From: Pandoraea communis
GTDB lineage: Bacteria; Pseudomonadota; Gammaproteobacteria; Burkholderiales; Burkholderiaceae
NCBI RefSeq assembly: GCF_902459745.1
Contig: NZ_CABPSJ010000004.1
Location: 248,001-312,000 of the forward strand
DNA length: 64,000 nt
Direction of reading: 5' to 3'
Position 1 is the stretch's first letter, and each line of letters begins with the position of its first letter. A program made the position numbers and the translations under genes. Below are positions 1-7,743 of the stretch, piece after piece. The notes beneath the pieces are model-generated. The model searched no databases and was not told where the DNA came from. It worked only from the letters and a program-made list of their open reading frames with translations.

Positions 1-9
1 GCGTGCCAT
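1..9 (-). CDS. 5' end of a divergent gene (first three codons only)
   Basis: On the minus strand an ATG (positions 9-7) followed by GCA CGC is preceded by AGGAGA at complement 23-18, eight bases upstream, which is a good Shine-Dalgarno sequence. This suggests a gene that starts here and runs out of the window to the left, divergent from the binding-protein gene at 161. Nothing can be said of its product beyond Met-Ala-Arg. A regulator would be usual in such a position, but that is a guess. Confidence 0.4.
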
Positions 10-160
10 CGCTCGATCTCCTATGTGTATTTATGCACAAAATAGATGCAGATTTTCGCTATGTAAAGCAAATTCGCACAAATACAATTCATGAGCGCCG
101 CGCATAGACGACGGCGACGAAAGCATAAGAGACCTGAAAGGACCTGAAGGAGACAAAGCG
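10..160. promoter_or_regulatory. Divergent promoter region with GCACAAA direct repeats
   Basis: This AT-rich stretch separates the putative leftward gene from the rightward binding-protein gene. GCACAAA occurs at 35-41 and again at 76-82, 41 bases apart (about four helical turns), a spacing compatible with cooperative regulator binding. A Shine-Dalgarno AAGGAGA lies at 147-153, seven bases before the ATG at 161. No promoter hexamers are convincing by eye. Confidence 0.4.
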
Positions 161-1399
161 ATGAAGATGAAGCCGTGGCTGCTCGCGCTGGGACTTGGCG
201 CGGGCTTGGGGTTGACGTCGGTATCGGGGATGGCGGAGTTGCCGAACCGTCCGGTGAGGGTGGGGGTGCTGACCGACATGTCGGGCACGTATTCCGCGAT
301 GGGGGGCGGCGGGTCGGTCGTGGCGGCGCAGATGGCCATTGACGATTGTCTGGCGGCCGAATGCAAGGGCATGAAGATCGATCTGGTCTCGGCCGACAAC
401 CAGAACAAGGCCGATGTTGCCGCCAACAAGGCGCGCGAGTGGTTCGACCGTGACAACGTCGACGCGATTGCCGATCTGACGAACTCGGCCGCCGCGCTCG
501 CCGTACAGAAACTCGCGATGGACAAGCAGCGCGTCGCGCTGTTCTCAGGCCCGGCGACCACGCGTCTGACGAACGAAGACTGCTCGCCCACGGGCTTTCA
601 CTGGATGTTCGACACCTACTCCCAGTCGGCGGCAACCGCGCGCGCCGTGGTCGGCGACGGCGGCAAGTCGTGGTATTTCATCACCGTCGACTATGCGTTC
701 GGGCACTCGCTGGAGAAGGACGCCGCCGATATCGTGAAGACGCTCGGCGGCACCGTGGTGGGCCAGTCGCGGCATCCGCTCAATGCCTCCGACTATGCGT
801 CGTTCCTGTTGCAGGCGCAAAGCTCGAAGGCACAGGTCGTGGCGCTCGCCAACGGTGGCCAGGACACGGTCAATGTGCTCAAGCAGGCGCGTGAATTCGG
901 CATCGTGCAACGCGGGCAGAAGCTCGCGGCGCTGCTGGTGTTCCTCTCGGACGTTCATGCGCTGGGTCTGAACACGGCACAGGGCCTGTTGTTTACCGAC
1001 GGCTTCTACTGGGACTTCGACGACGCGTCGCGCGTTTGGTCGGCCCGCTTCCAGAAAAAATACAAGGATCTGAAGCCGACGATGGTGCAGGCGGGCGTGT
1101 ATTCGAGCGTGCTGCACTACCTGCGTGCGGTGGCGGCGACGAAGAGCGTGGAGGCGAAGGTGGTCGCGCAGAAAATGCGCGAGATGCCGATCCGGGACCC
1201 GATCATGCACAACGCGTCCATTCGTCCGGACGGCCGCGTGATTCACGACATGTACCTGTTCCGTGTGAAGTCGCCCGCCGAGTCGAAAGGCCCGTGGGAC
1301 TACTACACCAAGGTTGCCACCGTGCCCGCGACCGAAGCCTTCCAACCGTTGTCGAAATCGACCTGTTCACTCGTAAAGGCGAACACCGCAGCGAAGTGA
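161..1399 (+). CDS. ABC transporter periplasmic substrate-binding protein (branched-chain amino acid type)
   Basis: The 412-residue product has a signal peptide of about 25 residues (KMK, hydrophobic core, cleavage near SGMA-E) and reads through as a type 1 periplasmic binding protein of the Leu/Ile/Val-binding (Peripla_BP_6) family. Family-typical segments are VRVGVLTDMSGTYSAMGG near residue 32, LVSADNQNKADVAANKAREW near residue 73, and a central region resembling YFITVDYAFGHSLEKDAADI. It should bind a small amino acid, amide or organic acid in the periplasm. No permease or ATPase genes follow. The next genes are mmsA and mmsB, so the ligand may be a precursor that enters the 3-hydroxyisobutyrate or malonate-semialdehyde route; this is inference from context. 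The start is set by a strong ribosome-binding site. Confidence 0.9.
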   Translation: MKMKPWLLALGLGAGLGLTSVSGMAELPNRPVRVGVLTDMSGTYSAMGGGGSVVAAQMAIDDCLAAECKGMKIDLVSADNQNKADVAANKAREWFDRDNVDAIADLTNSAAALAVQKLAMDKQRVALFSGPATTRLTNEDCSPTGFHWMFDTYSQSAATARAVVGDGGKSWYFITVDYAFGHSLEKDAADIVKTLGGTVVGQSRHPLNASDYASFLLQAQSSKAQVVALANGGQDTVNVLKQAREFGIVQRGQKLAALLVFLSDVHALGLNTAQGLLFTDGFYWDFDDASRVWSARFQKKYKDLKPTMVQAGVYSSVLHYLRAVAATKSVEAKVVAQKMREMPIRDPIMHNASIRPDGRVIHDMYLFRVKSPAESKGPWDYYTKVATVPATEAFQPLSKSTCSLVKANTAAK

Positions 1400-1557
1400 G
1401 CGCCGGCTGATCGCCATGGCGCAGTCCTGGCCCCGATTGCCTATCTTGTAATTGCCGGCGGCGCTGCGTGCCCACTTGCCGCAGCCCGCCATCGCCCGAA
1501 CCCCGAAGTGGCGCAAGCCCCGAATTCTTGCATTCGTTTCGATCTGGAGAGCCTGTC

Positions 1558-3057
1558 ATGTCCTTACCTACCCTTCCGCTGCTCATCGACGGCAAACGCG
1601 TCGAGTCGAAGACCTCGCAATGGCGCGACGTTGTGAACCCGGCCACACAGGAAGTTGTCGCCCGCGTGCCGTTTGCGACAACCGAAGAACTCAACGCGGC
1701 CGTGGCGTCGTCCAAGGCGGCTTACAAAAGCTGGCGCAATACGTCGCAAGCGAACCGCATGCGCGTGATGCTGCGCTTTCAGCAACTGCTGCGCGATCAC
1801 ACGGGCGAACTCGCCGGACTGATCACACGCGAGCACGGCAAGACGCTGCCCGACGCCGAGGGCGAAGTGGGGCGCGGCCTCGAAGTCGTCGAACACGCAT
1901 GCGCCATTGCGTCGCTGCAATTGGGCGAGTACGCACAGAATGCCGCCGGTGGCGTCGACGTCTACACGCTGATCGAACCGCTGGGCGTATGCGCGGGTAT
2001 CACCGCTTTCAACTTCCCCGTGATGCTGCCGTGTTTCATGTTTCCGCTCGCGGTGGCAACGGGCAACACGTTCGTGCTCAAGCCGTCGGAGCAAGACCCG
2101 AGCGCATCGCTGCGTCTGGCCGAACTGGCGCTGGAAGCCGGTCTGCCGCCGGGAGTGCTTAACGTCGTGCATGGCGGCCCGGACATTGCCAACGCCATTT
2201 GCGATCACCCGGATATCAAGGCCATATCGTTCATCGGTTCGACGCACGTCGGCACGCATATCTATCGTCGCGCTTCGGATGCGGGCAAGCGTTGTCAGGC
2301 GATGATGGGCGCGAAGAACCACTGCGTGATCCTGCCCGACGCGGATCGCGAGCAGGCCATCAATCATTTGCTGGGGGCAGCGTTCGGCGCGGCGGGCCAG
2401 CGTTGCATGGCAACGTCTGTCGCGGTGCTCGTGGGCGAGGCGCGCGAGTGGGTGCCCGAGTTGGTAGAGCGCGCACGTGCGCTCAAGGTGGGCCCGGGTA
2501 CCGATCGCCACGCGGATCTCGGCCCGGTGGTGTCGAAGCCGGCCCGTGCCCGCATCGAGAAACTCATCGGCGCCGGTGTGGAAGAGGGCGCGAAGCTGCT
2601 GCTCGACGGTCGCGGTCACTCGGTCAAGGAAGCACCGGAAGGCAATTTCGTCGGTCCGACCATTTTCGATGACGTGACGGCCGACATGTCGATTTACCGC
2701 GACGAGATTTTCGGACCGGTGCTGTGCATGACAGGGGTCGATACGCTCGATGAAGCGATTGCCTTTGTCAACGCGAACCCGAACGGCAACGGTGTGGCGC
2801 TGTTCACGCAGGACGGCGGCGCGGCGCGTCAGTTCCAGAACGAGATCGATGTCGGTCAGGTCGGGATCAACCTGCCGATTCCGGTGCCGGTCGCCTGGTT
2901 CAGCTTCACCGGCTCGCGCGGCTCGAAGCTCGGCGATCTGGGGCCGAACGGCAAGCAAGCCATTCTGTTCTGGACGCAGACCAAGACCGTGACGGCGCGT
3001 TGGCAAGCGCGTGGTACCGGCCCGTCGGGCGTGAACACGACGATCACACTCAAGTAA
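1558..3057 (+). CDS. mmsA: CoA-acylating methylmalonate-semialdehyde dehydrogenase
   Basis: The 499-residue product is an aldehyde dehydrogenase of the MmsA type. It converts (methyl)malonate semialdehyde with NAD+ and CoA to propionyl- or acetyl-CoA plus CO2, in valine, beta-alanine or inositol breakdown. Diagnostic segments are the N-terminal LLIDGKRVESK, the NAD-binding ITAFNFPVMLPCFMFPLA, and the catalytic cysteine within FGAAGQRCMATSV, where the GQRCMA form is typical of MmsA rather than of ordinary aldehyde dehydrogenases. The chosen ATG follows CTGGAGAG and gives the usual family length; the longer in-frame extension is not protein-like. It lies 32 bases before mmsB and is almost certainly co-transcribed with it. 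Cytosolic tetramer in known homologues. Confidence 0.95.
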   Translation: MSLPTLPLLIDGKRVESKTSQWRDVVNPATQEVVARVPFATTEELNAAVASSKAAYKSWRNTSQANRMRVMLRFQQLLRDHTGELAGLITREHGKTLPDAEGEVGRGLEVVEHACAIASLQLGEYAQNAAGGVDVYTLIEPLGVCAGITAFNFPVMLPCFMFPLAVATGNTFVLKPSEQDPSASLRLAELALEAGLPPGVLNVVHGGPDIANAICDHPDIKAISFIGSTHVGTHIYRRASDAGKRCQAMMGAKNHCVILPDADREQAINHLLGAAFGAAGQRCMATSVAVLVGEAREWVPELVERARALKVGPGTDRHADLGPVVSKPARARIEKLIGAGVEEGAKLLLDGRGHSVKEAPEGNFVGPTIFDDVTADMSIYRDEIFGPVLCMTGVDTLDEAIAFVNANPNGNGVALFTQDGGAARQFQNEIDVGQVGINLPIPVPVAWFSFTGSRGSKLGDLGPNGKQAILFWTQTKTVTARWQARGTGPSGVNTTITLK

Positions 3058-3089
3058 CACGCCTTTCCTACGGATTTCGGAGACAGACG

Positions 3090-4019
3090 ATGGCTACGGA
3101 AACTCAATCAGGAACGTTGCGCGTCGCGTTCATCGGCCTCGGCAATATGGGCGGCCCGATGGCGGCCAATCTGGTCAAGGCGGGGCATGCGGTGTGCGGC
3201 TTCGATTTGTCCGGTGGGGCAGTGGAGCGGCTGGCGGCGGCCGGAGGCCGCGCCGCGACGTCGATTGCCGATGCCGTGCGCGACGCGCAGGTGGTTATCA
3301 CGATGCTGCCCGCCGGTGAGCATGTGCTCGCGGCATACGACGGCCCGCAAGGGGTACTCGCGAATGCTGCGTCGGACGCCGTGCTGATCGACAGCAGCAC
3401 GGTGCCGCCGGAGATTCCCCGTCAGTTGGCCAAACTCGCCCGCCCGGGCACGCTGCTGCTCGATGCGCCGGTTTCCGGCGGCACGGCAGGCGCGGCGGCC
3501 GGCACGCTCACCTTCATGGTGGGCGGCGATGCGGCGCTCGTCGAGCGCATGCGGCCGCTGCTCGGCAACATGGGACGTGCCATCCATCATGGCGGCCCGC
3601 TTGGCGCCGGGCAGACGCTCAAGCTTTGCAACAACATGCTGCTGGGCATCCTGATGGCCGGCACAAGCGAGGCGCTGCGTCTGGGCATCGCCAATGGGCT
3701 CGATCCGAAGGTGCTCTCGGCGGTCATGCAGCAAAGCTCCGGACGCAACTGGACACTGGAGGTCTACAACCCATGTCCGGGCGTGATGGAGAACGCGGCG
3801 TCGTCACGCGGATACACGGGGGGGTTTGCGACCGATCTGATGGCGAAGGACTTGCGCCTGGCCCACGGAGCGGCCGAAGCCAGCGACGTGGCGACGCCGC
3901 TTGGCGATCTGGCTCGCCGCATCTTCGAGGTGCATCGGGCCAACGGCCATGGGGCGCTCGACTTCTCGAGCATCTTCCAGGATCCGGTGACGCTGGCCCA
4001 GGCGCTGGATGTGAAGTAG
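3090..4019 (+). CDS. mmsB: 3-hydroxyisobutyrate dehydrogenase
   Basis: The 309-residue product belongs to the beta-hydroxyacid dehydrogenase family. The Rossmann motif FIGLGNMGGPMAANL lies near residue 13, the substrate loop DAPVSGGTAGAAAGTLTFMV in the middle, and the catalytic lysine in GQTLKLCNNMLLG. It oxidises 3-hydroxyisobutyrate to methylmalonate semialdehyde with NAD+, feeding the enzyme encoded just upstream. The ATG at 3090 follows GGAGACAGACG and gives the family length. A terminator follows at 4042. A related 2-hydroxy-3-oxopropionate reductase would share these motifs, but pairing with mmsA favours MmsB. Confidence 0.93.
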   Translation: MATETQSGTLRVAFIGLGNMGGPMAANLVKAGHAVCGFDLSGGAVERLAAAGGRAATSIADAVRDAQVVITMLPAGEHVLAAYDGPQGVLANAASDAVLIDSSTVPPEIPRQLAKLARPGTLLLDAPVSGGTAGAAAGTLTFMVGGDAALVERMRPLLGNMGRAIHHGGPLGAGQTLKLCNNMLLGILMAGTSEALRLGIANGLDPKVLSAVMQQSSGRNWTLEVYNPCPGVMENAASSRGYTGGFATDLMAKDLRLAHGAAEASDVATPLGDLARRIFEVHRANGHGALDFSSIFQDPVTLAQALDVK

Positions 4020-4041
4020 TTCCCGTCCGGCGAGACGGACA

Positions 4042-4080
4042 AACGCCCGTCGGCTTTGCGGCCGGCGGGCGTTCTCTTTT
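4042..4080 (+). terminator. Rho-independent terminator after mmsB
   Basis: AACGCCCG-CGGC pairs with GCCGGCGGGCGTT around a short TTTGC loop and is followed by TCTCTTTT. It sits between mmsB and the convergent lipoprotein gene, and may act for both. Confidence 0.8.
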
Positions 4081-4125
4081 GCGGAGGTTCGTCGCCGAGC
4101 GCCTACGAGGCGGCGCGTCGTCACG

Positions 4126-4554
4126 TCAACCGGCGATCAGACGGTGCAACTGGTCGAGTTCCTGATTGAGCACACGTTGCTCGTCGCCCGACAGGCCGCT
4201 TCCGTGTTGCGCTGCCATGTCGCGGGTTTCCTGCGCAATGGCGTCCAGACGGCGGTGTAATTCATAACCGCGCGGTGGCGGGTAATAGCCCAGATTCACA
4301 TGATTGTCGATATCGCGCGATTCGTTGCCGATGCGGCGGTCGATCTGCTCGCGACGTTGGATGGCCACGGTATGCGGATCGGGCTCCACGATGACACGCG
4401 CAGCGGGGGCTGGCCGTGGCGGTTCTACCACACAGCCCGACAAACTGCCGATGACGCCCGCGAGTCCGGCGAGCAACGCGATGGCGGCCAGTCCGCGAGT
4501 CTTGCGGGGCGCCATCGCGGATGGAATGCGAGAAGTGGGGTGCGCGACGTTCAT
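4126..4554 (-). CDS. Small lipoprotein of unknown function
   Basis: The 142-residue product has a basic N-terminus, a hydrophobic stretch (AAIALLAGLAGVIG) and a lipobox LSGC, so it is probably an outer- or inner-membrane lipoprotein. The mature part begins with a Pro-rich linker and continues as a charged, helical domain with many Arg, Glu and Gln residues, possibly a coiled coil. I do not recognise a named family. Translation may begin at 4554 or at the internal ATG at 4515, which leaves a more conventional signal peptide; neither has a clear ribosome-binding site. It is convergent with mmsB and divergent from the bestrophin-like gene. Confidence 0.7.
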   Translation of the reverse strand: MNVAHPTSRIPSAMAPRKTRGLAAIALLAGLAGVIGSLSGCVVEPPRPAPAARVIVEPDPHTVAIQRREQIDRRIGNESRDIDNHVNLGYYPPPRGYELHRRLDAIAQETRDMAAQHGSGLSGDEQRVLNQELDQLHRLIAG

Positions 4555-4751
4555 GATCGTTGTTTTGGCCCTTAGCCCTTATCTACGCCAAGACGGCGTA
4601 TTGGCATTCTCACTATCCCTGCGAGCGCCGGATAGCGATGTTGCAATCGGTTGCAACCATTTCAAACCCATCAATATGGGCGTATCATCCCGCCGCAGCG
4701 GCTTCCCCCCCCACAGCCTGCCTTTCCGCGCTTGCGAGCGCCTTTGTTGCC

Positions 4752-5663
4752 ATGATCGTTCGACCCAATCTGCACTGGCTGCGCATGCTCTTCGTCGTGC
4801 GCGGCTCGATCTTGCCCAAGATCGCTCCGCAGCTCATTTTCACCACGATCATTTCGATAGTTGTCACACTCGCCCATGGGCGCATCTTCGAATGGAAGAT
4901 CCCGCTCACGTTTATCCCGTTCTCGCTGATCGGTATAACGCTCGCGATCTTTCTCGGTTTTCGCAACACCACGAGCTACGCCCGCTACTGGGAAGCCCGC
5001 ATGCTCTGGGGCAGCGTACTCAACGAAACGCGTGCATTGGCCCGTCAGTCGATGACGTTGGTGTCCGATGCCTCGGATTCGCCACGCTTCGTCTCTTATC
5101 TCATCGCTTTCGTGCACAGCATGCGCCATCAGTTGCGCGGCACCGACCCCCACGCCGACTTCGAACGGCTGCTCGGCAAGGAAGAGGTGGCGTGCCTCGC
5201 GCGTAAACAGTTCAAGCCGATTACGATCCTGCTCATGGCGGGGGAATGGCTGCGGGAGCGTCGCGTGCGCGGGCAGATCGACGCACCGCTCGCGCAGGTC
5301 ATGGAAATGCATCTGGATCGTCTGGGCGATGCCATCGGCGGCTGCGAGCGGATCGCCACTACACCGATTCCGTTCACCTACGGCGTGATCCTGCACCGCG
5401 TGACCTATCTCTACAGCCTGTTGCTGCCGTTCGGGCTGGTCGACTCCATCGGCCCGATGACCCCGGTGATCGTGGCTTTCATCTCGTACACTTTCTTCGC
5501 GCTCGAAGCGGTCAGCGCTGAAATCGAAGAGCCGTTCGGGCTGGAGCCGAACGACCTCGCGCTCGACGCCATGTCCGAGACGATCGAGCAGTCGCTGAGC
5601 GAAATCCTTCACCGCCAGCACACGGCCCGCGTGCGCGCGCGCGATCACCACATCATCACTTGA
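4752..5663 (+). CDS. Bestrophin-like (RFP-TM/UPF0187) chloride channel family membrane protein
   Basis: The 303-residue product has the family start MIVRPNLHWLRMLF, a first membrane pair around residues 25-75, the signature FLGFRNTTSYARYWEAR-LWG following it, and a second membrane pair near residues 210-255 (PFTYGVILHRVTYLYSLLLPFGL...VIVAFISYTFFALE). Bacterial members of this family form pentameric anion (or cation) channels in the inner membrane. The internal ATG at 4752 is chosen because homologous proteins begin with this sequence; its ribosome-binding site is poor and a longer form from 4638 is possible. It is followed ten bases later by a hairpin with a T-run. Confidence 0.88.
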   Translation: MIVRPNLHWLRMLFVVRGSILPKIAPQLIFTTIISIVVTLAHGRIFEWKIPLTFIPFSLIGITLAIFLGFRNTTSYARYWEARMLWGSVLNETRALARQSMTLVSDASDSPRFVSYLIAFVHSMRHQLRGTDPHADFERLLGKEEVACLARKQFKPITILLMAGEWLRERRVRGQIDAPLAQVMEMHLDRLGDAIGGCERIATTPIPFTYGVILHRVTYLYSLLLPFGLVDSIGPMTPVIVAFISYTFFALEAVSAEIEEPFGLEPNDLALDAMSETIEQSLSEILHRQHTARVRARDHHIIT

Positions 5664-5672
5664 CGCGTCGAT

Positions 5673-5698
5673 ACTAAAGTTCTTGCTTTAGTTTTTTT
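5673..5698 (+). terminator. Hairpin with T-run between bestrophin-like gene and arsR-type gene
   Basis: ACTAAAG (5673-5679) and CTTTAGT (5686-5692) are perfect inverted repeats around TTCTTG, followed directly by seven T residues. This has the form of an intrinsic terminator, though the short AT-rich stem could equally be an operator for the ArsR-type regulator that begins at 5718. Confidence 0.55.
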
Positions 5699-5710
5699 GA
5701 CGTCTATACT

Positions 5711-5724
5711 CAAGCACATGCTTG
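5711..5724. promoter_or_regulatory. Palindrome overlapping the start codon of the ArsR-type regulator
   Basis: CAAGCA-CA-TGCTTG is a perfect inverted repeat that contains the ATG at 5718. Position and symmetry suggest an autoregulatory operator for the winged-helix protein encoded from it. Confidence 0.4.
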
Positions 5725-6074
5725 ACCATGACAACGCCCTCGATCTGACTTTTCAGGCACTGGCCGATGCGTCGCGCCGCGCAATGCTTGCGCGGCTGGC
5801 GCAGGGGCCGGCGTCGGTCAGTGCGCTCGCGCAGCCGCTGGCGATGTCGTTGCAGGCGGTCATGCAGCACCTGACCGTGCTCGAAAGCGCGGGGCTGGTG
5901 CGAACGGAGAAGGCCGGCCGTGTGCGCACGTGCCGGATCGAACCCCAGGCGCTGAGTCTTGCCGAGCGATGGATCAACCAGCGCCGTCATGAGTGGGAAG
6001 GTCATCTCGACCGTTTGGGCGAGTATCTGGCCAGCCTGCCCCCCGAAGGAGCATTTCATGAGGACAGCAAGTGA
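5718..6074 (+). CDS. ArsR-family winged-helix transcriptional regulator
   Basis: The 118-residue product is a single winged-helix domain: FQALADASRRAMLARLAQGPAS at the N-terminus, the recognition helix region LAMSLQAVMQHLTVLESAGLV, and the wing RTEKAGRVRTCRI. It lacks the metal-binding cysteine pair (CVC) of metal-sensing ArsR proteins. It matches the subgroup that is routinely paired with SRPBCC/AHSA1 proteins, and indeed its 3' end overlaps the start of such a gene by 17 bases. It probably represses this small operon. The effector is unknown. Confidence 0.9.
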   Translation: MLDHDNALDLTFQALADASRRAMLARLAQGPASVSALAQPLAMSLQAVMQHLTVLESAGLVRTEKAGRVRTCRIEPQALSLAERWINQRRHEWEGHLDRLGEYLASLPPEGAFHEDSK

Positions 6075-7008
6075 AGCCGCAGCGTCTGCGGCGCAGCCGC
6101 GCCCGCTGACGGTTGGCCGGACATATGCCACCACGCGGGAAACGGTATTTCGCGCCTGGACAACCACCGAGGCGGTGAAGCGCTGGTTTTGCCCGGCTGG
6201 CTACACCATACCCGAAGCCAGGATCGACGCCCAAGTGGGCGGTGCTTTCGAACTGATGATGCAGTCGCCCGAAGGTGACGCGCACTGGATTCGCGGGCGC
6301 TTCGTCGAGATCGACGCCCCCGGACGTCTCGTGATCGACATGGAAGTGACCGACGCCAAGGGGGTGGCGCTGTTCGGCGCGCTCACGACGGCGTCCTTCA
6401 CGGACGTAGCGCAAGGCACGCGGCTGGACGTCGAGCAACGCTACACCGTTCACGATCCCGCCTATGCCTGGATGCCCGAAGGCGCCAGCGCTGGCTGGGC
6501 ACAGACGTTGGACAAGCTCGGTCGCGAGGTTATGCGCGAGGTCGGGGCGCCAGCGCAACGTAGCGTCGTGCATGCGACCTTTCGCATCGAGCGTCAGTAC
6601 CCCGCATCTCCCGCACGGGTCTTCCGTGCACTGACCGACCGCGAAGCCAAGGACCGTTGGTTCGCCCGCAGCGACGGTCTCACGGTGCTGGAGCGATCGA
6701 TGGATGCCCGGCCCGGTGGTCGCGAGCGCGTGAGCGGGCGGTGGGCCGGGGGCATGGTGTCGACGTTCGACGCCACGTATTTCGATGTCGTGCCCGATAC
6801 GCGGCTTGTCTATGCCTACGAAATGCACCTCGATACCCGCAAGATCTCCGTATCGCTCGCGACGGTCGATCTACGCGCGCACGACGGCGGCACGCTTCTC
6901 GTCATGACCGAACAAGGCGCATTTCTGGACGGCTACGACGACGCGGGTTCGCGCGAGCGCGGCACCCGGCTTCTGCTCGACGCCCTTGGCGCGTCGCTCA
7001 CGGACTGA
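6058..7008 (+). CDS. Tandem SRPBCC (AHSA1-like) domain protein
   Basis: The 316-residue product contains two copies of the SRPBCC/AHSA1 fold: residues about 17-161 and 171-316. The repeat is visible in VFRAWTTTEAVKRWF (residues 30-44) against VFRALTDREAKDRWF (188-202), and both copies end in a helix preceded by GW-QTL or by the Arg-rich tail. Single-domain SRPBCC proteins bind hydrophobic ligands in a helix-grip pocket; most ArsR-linked ones are of unknown ligand. AAGGAG precedes the ATG by seven bases. It is translationally coupled to the regulator and ends before a hairpin at 7039. The fusion of two complete domains is the notable feature. Confidence 0.88.
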   Translation: MRTASEAAASAAQPRPLTVGRTYATTRETVFRAWTTTEAVKRWFCPAGYTIPEARIDAQVGGAFELMMQSPEGDAHWIRGRFVEIDAPGRLVIDMEVTDAKGVALFGALTTASFTDVAQGTRLDVEQRYTVHDPAYAWMPEGASAGWAQTLDKLGREVMREVGAPAQRSVVHATFRIERQYPASPARVFRALTDREAKDRWFARSDGLTVLERSMDARPGGRERVSGRWAGGMVSTFDATYFDVVPDTRLVYAYEMHLDTRKISVSLATVDLRAHDGGTLLVMTEQGAFLDGYDDAGSRERGTRLLLDALGASLTD

Positions 7009-7038
7009 GCCGTCCCGCCTCCATTTCTTTCTTCTGTC

Positions 7039-7082
7039 ACGCCGCTTTTTCCCTCAGTGAAACGGGGGAGAAGCGGCGTTTG
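7039..7082 (+). terminator. Hairpin after the tandem SRPBCC gene
   Basis: ACGCCGCTTTTTCCC pairs with GGGGGAGAAGCGGCGT around a ten-base loop, followed by TTTGT. It is probably an intrinsic terminator for the arsR-SRPBCC operon. Confidence 0.6.
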
Positions 7083-7245
7083 TCATGATCGAATGCACCG
7101 GTCTGGTGCGATCGATTCCCGTCGAACGACGCAATAGTTCCTCGACAAATATCGCGTTTTTCATCGGGGCGGCGAGTTCTAGACTTCCTTACATCGACGG
7201 CGCAATGCAAAACAAAGTCGTCGCAACTAGACAGGAGTTAAGAAA

Positions 7246-7653
7246 ATGAACACCAAGAACATCGCAATCGTCCTTATCGCCGCCGTGGCTTCGCTCGGTG
7301 CCGTTGCCAGCAACGCAGCAGAAAATGGCAACAACTATCCTCAAGTCGCCTCGCAAGGTCAGCCGCTCACGCGTGCCGACGTGCTGGCCGATCTGGCTCA
7401 AGCCCGCGCACAAGGCGTGATCCCGCACGGCGACGCCGATTATCCGGTGTATGTCGCTTCGGGTCCGGCCATGAGCCGCACGGAAGTGAAGGCCCAACTG
7501 GCTCAGGCGCGTGCTGAAGGCCTTATGGCCCAAAACGACATCGATTACCCGGTCGTCGCCTCGCAAGGCTCGAGCATGTCGCGCACCGACGTGAAGCAGG
7601 AACTGGCCCGTGCCCGCGCCGCCGGCGAGTTGAACGTCAGCCAAGGCAGCTAA
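7246..7653 (+). CDS. DUF4148 family exported protein
   Basis: The 135-residue product has a cleavable signal peptide (NTKNIAIVLIAAVASLGAVASNA) and three tandem copies, about 34 residues each, of a motif like LTRADVLADLAQARAQGVIP followed by an acidic DYP and VASG/Q. This pattern is the DUF4148 family, abundant in Burkholderiales; the function is unknown and the protein should be periplasmic. AGGAG lies eight bases before the ATG. A strong bidirectional terminator follows at 7682. It is a monocistronic gene, with a 237-base upstream region that could carry its own promoter. Confidence 0.88.
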   Translation: MNTKNIAIVLIAAVASLGAVASNAAENGNNYPQVASQGQPLTRADVLADLAQARAQGVIPHGDADYPVYVASGPAMSRTEVKAQLAQARAEGLMAQNDIDYPVVASQGSSMSRTDVKQELARARAAGELNVSQGS

Positions 7654-7681
7654 GCGTTCGCTGGCTGTCGCAGCAAAATCA

Positions 7682-7720
7682 AAAGCCGTCCCGAGTGAGA
7701 AACTCGGGACGGCTTTTTTT
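7682..7720. terminator. Strong bidirectional terminator
   Basis: AAGCCGTCCCGAGT and ACTCGGGACGGCTT form a perfect 14-bp stem with a GAGAA-type loop, flanked by A and T runs. It separates the DUF4148 gene from the convergent ferritin-like gene. Confidence 0.92.
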
Positions 7721-7743
7721 CATCGGTACGACAGACGTGCCGC

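Noticed and set aside
1564-3060. Long open frame opposite mmsA (498 residues, minus strand)
   Set aside because: It is Arg/His-rich with no family resemblance and is the mirror of a well-supported gene; high GC keeps antisense frames open.
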